Below, piece after piece: positions 61,765 through 64,000 of a stretch of 64,000 nt of DNA. A program made the translations under genes and the position numbers. Each line of letters opens with the position of its first letter. The stretch's first letter is position 1. The notes under the pieces were generated by a model. That model had not been told where the DNA came from. It made no database searches and saw nothing but the letters and a program-made list of their open reading frames with translations. Where the stretch lies: positions 62,001 through 126,000 of the forward strand of contig NZ_AUIY01000004.1 of NCBI RefSeq assembly GCF_000423945.1, written 5' to 3'. This DNA comes from Butyrivibrio sp. XPD2002. GTDB taxonomy: Bacteria > Bacillota > Clostridia > Lachnospirales > Lachnospiraceae.

Positions 61765-62895
61765 TCAAATCCTTATCGCTTCTTCAGTCTCTGCGTCAAA
61801 AACGTGCACCTTTGACGGCTTTAATTTAAAGCTCACTTCGCCGCTGATAAACTGCGGTCTGGTGTCAGATGGAATAATTGCGCGGATGACAGTTCCATCA
61901 AAGGCTTCATGGGTACTGATAATGCTGGTATCGCGGCCCATGACCTCCATTTTCATGAAATCGCAGTGAAGAAGATTCTCTTCAGAAGACTCCGCTTCCG
62001 TTACAGCAACGAATCCTTCAGGGCGCACTGCCACGTAGACATCTCGCTTTTGCGCAATTCTGGATGCCGTTTCCGGCTTAACGTCCATGACCTTATCCTT
62101 TCCTATAAAAAGGCCGCCGTCACGGATCTCGCCCTTAAACACATTTATCTGAGGAGTCCCAAGGAATTTCGCAACAAAGAGGTTTTCCGGATGATCATAC
62201 ACATCCTGAGGCGCGCCGTGCTGCATTATGCGTCCCTCATTCATGACAACTATTGTGTCACAAATGCTCATGGCTTCTTCCTGATCATGAGTTACGAAAA
62301 TTGTGGTAATTCCTGTCTCAATCTGAATACGCTTTAATTCCTCTCTTGTCTGAAGACGAAGTCTTGCATCAAGATTGGACAGGGGCTCATCGAGAAGAAG
62401 GACCTTTGGATGCTTTACCAGTGCTCTTGCAATTGCAACTCTCTGCTGCTGACCTCCTGACATTTTAGCGGGTTTTCTCTCCAAAAGATTCTCAATCTGC
62501 ACTAGCTTTGCTGCTTCCAGGACCTTTGCGTCCATCTGATCTTTTGTGAGTTTATCTTTTCCGCGAAGGTTCTCAAGAGGAAACTTGATGTTATCCTTTA
62601 CATTTAAATGCGGATAAAGTGCATAATTCTGAAAAACAAGTCCGACTCCACGGTTTTCAGGCGGAAGCTCGGTTACGTCATCCTCTCCGAAAAATATCTT
62701 TCCGGAGGTGGGCTTTTCAAGGCCGCTTATAAGATTTAAAACCGTGCTCTTTCCACAGCCTGAAGGACCAAGAAGTCCGATCAGCCTGCCGTCTTCTATT
62801 TCATGAGTGAAATTGTTTACAGCAATGATTTCGCTCTTTATTTTTTTATCTATCTTTGGGAATTTCTTTGTGAGATTTTCTAAAACAATTTTCAT
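61765..62895 (-). CDS. MsmK/UgpC-type ABC ATPase
   Basis: The 376-residue protein has Walker A GPSGCGKST, signature MSGGQQQRVAIARAL, Walker B LLLDEPLSNLDARLR and switch FVTHDQEEA, then a C-terminal TOBE/OB regulatory domain (about 240-376). It powers the adjacent CUT1 importer. As MsmK-type ATPases can serve several CUT1 systems, it could also serve the permeases at 46998-49425, which have no ATPase nearby (inference). Confidence 0.94.
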   Translation of the reverse strand: MKIVLENLTKKFPKIDKKIKSEIIAVNNFTHEIEDGRLIGLLGPSGCGKSTVLNLISGLEKPTSGKIFFGEDDVTELPPENRGVGLVFQNYALYPHLNVKDNIKFPLENLRGKDKLTKDQMDAKVLEAAKLVQIENLLERKPAKMSGGQQQRVAIARALVKHPKVLLLDEPLSNLDARLRLQTREELKRIQIETGITTIFVTHDQEEAMSICDTIVVMNEGRIMQHGAPQDVYDHPENLFVAKFLGTPQINVFKGEIRDGGLFIGKDKVMDVKPETASRIAQKRDVYVAVRPEGFVAVTEAESSEENLLHCDFMKMEVMGRDTSIISTHEAFDGTVIRAIIPSDTRPQFISGEVSFKLKPSKVHVFDAETEEAIRI

Positions 62896-62922
62896 ACTCC
62901 CCAGTATCCTTTTTGAATAATT

Positions 62923-63741
62923 TTACATCTCTGCGTCAAAATCTATTTTCTCAAATCCGGCCGCATAGTACTGTGCAAGGAAGCTCTCGCTGTCGCGGTT
63001 CATGATGAGCTCCTGCGGGAAATGTATCTCCTCAAGCATTGATATTGCTGTCGGGAATCTTCCTATATCTGTTGCGATGTGAGCGTCAGTGTTTACGCAG
63101 ATCGATGTCCCCAGCTCTGCACATCTGACGGCGATTTCCTTGCATCTGTCTGCCACGTCGCCGCTCCAGATTACGCTGTGCTCATTGATTTCTATAGGCT
63201 TATTCAGCTCCTTTGCTCTAAGCAGGACTTCATCTGTCTCGAAGGGAATTCCCGCTCTTCCGATGTGACCGAGCATAAGGATTCTTGGATCCTCAAGAAC
63301 AGTGATATACATCTCTGTTGCCTGATTTTTGCTAATTCCCTGAAGTCCCCATTTTCCGTGAACGCTGGCGATGATAAAGTCCAGGCGCTCCGTTGTTCTT
63401 GTGAAAAGGTCCTTGTCATCCTTATAGGGGTCGCCTACAATTGATCTTTTTATGGGAAGTCCCATTCCGAAAAGATATCCCTCGGGTGAAACGATGTCCA
63501 CTTCGCAACCTCTAAGGAGCTTAACCCCATGCCAGGTGCGTTTCCAGCACCCCTGATTGGTGAAAAACTGATAAGATCTGAGGTCTTCATCCTCAGCAAC
63601 AACCATAGAACTGAAGTGGTCGGTGCTTGCAAGAAGCTCCAGGCCTATACTCTCAGCCTCTTTGACATTCTCCTCTATCGTGGAGTAGGCGTGAGCTGAG
63701 TAAAGTGTATGTGTATGCAGATCGCATTTGATGTTCAGCAT
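62923..63741 (-). CDS. PHP-domain phosphoesterase, YcdX-like
   Basis: The 272-residue protein opens with CDLHTHTLYSAHAYSTIEEN (H9 and H11 metal ligands), then STDHF, SVHGKWG, GHIGRAG and NTDAH motifs, the PHP metal-site set. It should hydrolyse a phosphate ester. The start at 63741 is chosen because GGGGGGAAA lies just before it; an upstream in-frame ATG at 63795 has no ribosome site. It is first in the ABC operon, 27 bases before the ATPase, so the imported compound may be a phosphodiester or sugar phosphate (inference). Confidence 0.87.
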   Translation of the reverse strand: MLNIKCDLHTHTLYSAHAYSTIEENVKEAESIGLELLASTDHFSSMVVAEDEDLRSYQFFTNQGCWKRTWHGVKLLRGCEVDIVSPEGYLFGMGLPIKRSIVGDPYKDDKDLFTRTTERLDFIIASVHGKWGLQGISKNQATEMYITVLEDPRILMLGHIGRAGIPFETDEVLLRAKELNKPIEINEHSVIWSGDVADRCKEIAVRCAELGTSICVNTDAHIATDIGRFPTAISMLEEIHFPQELIMNRDSESFLAQYYAAGFEKIDFDAEM

Positions 63742-63776
63742 ATTTCCCCCCTTGGTACAACTGACTTTTCCTATAC

Positions 63777-63805
63777 ATGATAGCAGATTTTTCATATTTT
63801 TCCAT
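63777..63805 (-). promoter_or_regulatory. Putative promoter of the PHP/ABC operon
   Basis: On the minus strand ATGGAA (63805-63800) and TATCAT (63782-63777) are 17 bases apart, with TGC before the -10. The extended -10 TGCTATCAT is identical to that before mglB. Confidence 0.5.
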
Positions 63806-63860
63806 ATGTTTAAGGGGTGTGTTTGGTTGACTTATTGGTAGTCTTGGTATTCTTGGAGAT

Positions 63861-64000
63861 GGTTACTCTGCGGGGAGGGCTTTTTTGAGGTAGTTACGTC
63901 TGTCCGCGAACTTGCTTTTCTAGTGGTTACCTTGCGGAGGTTACGTTCTGGCGATTGTTACGTCTATCCGCGAACTTGCTTTTCTAGTGGTTGCCTCGCG
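63861..64000 (-). repeat. Reversed 64-bp tandem repeat array (island E)
   Basis: GGTTAC-led units start at 63861, 63925 and 63989 (period 64) and run off the window. Each contains GTTACGTCTRTCCGCGAAC then TTGCTTTT. They are the reverse complement of the 63-bp units at 58101, so the two arrays flank the minus-strand operon in opposite orientation. Confidence 0.9.

Overview
The window looks like chromosome from an anaerobic, plant-polysaccharide-degrading member of the Lachnospiraceae, closest in style to Butyrivibrio or Pseudobutyrivibrio. This is inferred from moderate GC, strong AGGAGG-type ribosome sites, many YesM/YesN two-component systems, GH3/GH31/GH42 glycosidases and sugar ABC transporters. 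No rRNA, tRNA, intact IS element or CRISPR array was seen. The window opens inside an AIR-synthase-related gene and closes inside a repeat array.

Layout. 1-7.7 kb is housekeeping: AIR synthase-related protein, Lrp/AsnC regulator, aminotransferase, a catalytically dead-looking HtrA-like membrane protein, a YhaM-like nuclease, MutS2 and an OmpR-type regulator. 7.8-14.4 kb holds a cytoplasmic GH3 beta-glucosidase lying between that regulator and a histidine kinase, then TrmL, a repeat island, and RlmD, whose 3' end runs into a serine-recombinase relic. 14.5-24.2 kb is a xylose-type locus: membrane-anchored sugar-binding protein, LytS/YesM kinase, YesN regulator, sugar-binding lipoprotein, then xylF-xylG-xylH. 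24.4-30 kb holds a GGDEF protein and an mglB-mglA-mglC galactose/glucose-type transporter. 31-36.7 kb is a second sensory operon: YesN regulator, YesM kinase, anchored binding protein, and an MglB-like lipoprotein whose start needs a -1 frameshift. 36.7-39.3 kb holds an OGG-type glycosylase, a GH114-like secreted protein and thiamine pyrophosphokinase. 40-57.4 kb is a glycan-utilisation locus: GH31, LplA-type lipoprotein, YesM kinase, beta-lactamase-fold hydrolase, two permeases, a second LplA-type lipoprotein, YesN regulator, GH42 and GH3. 58.3-63.7 kb is an opposite-strand operon: PHP phosphoesterase and a UgpB/A/E/C-type ABC transporter.

How it works together. Three sensory sets pair a binding-protein-like extracytoplasmic component with a YesM/LytS kinase and a YesN AraC-type regulator, each next to a transporter or glycosidases it probably controls. 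Imported xylosides, glucosides and galactosides would be cleaved inside the cell by the GH31, GH42 and two GH3 enzymes, none of which has a signal peptide.

The most unusual non-coding content is (1) five intergenic islands carrying a dispersed repeat with a GACGTAAC core, including 63-64 bp tandem units in opposite orientation on either side of the 58-64 kb operon; (2) a 95-nt palindrome 15 nt before the second YesN gene; and (3) a two-hairpin module repeated after xylF, mglB and mglA. All functional calls come from reading motifs; no database search was run.
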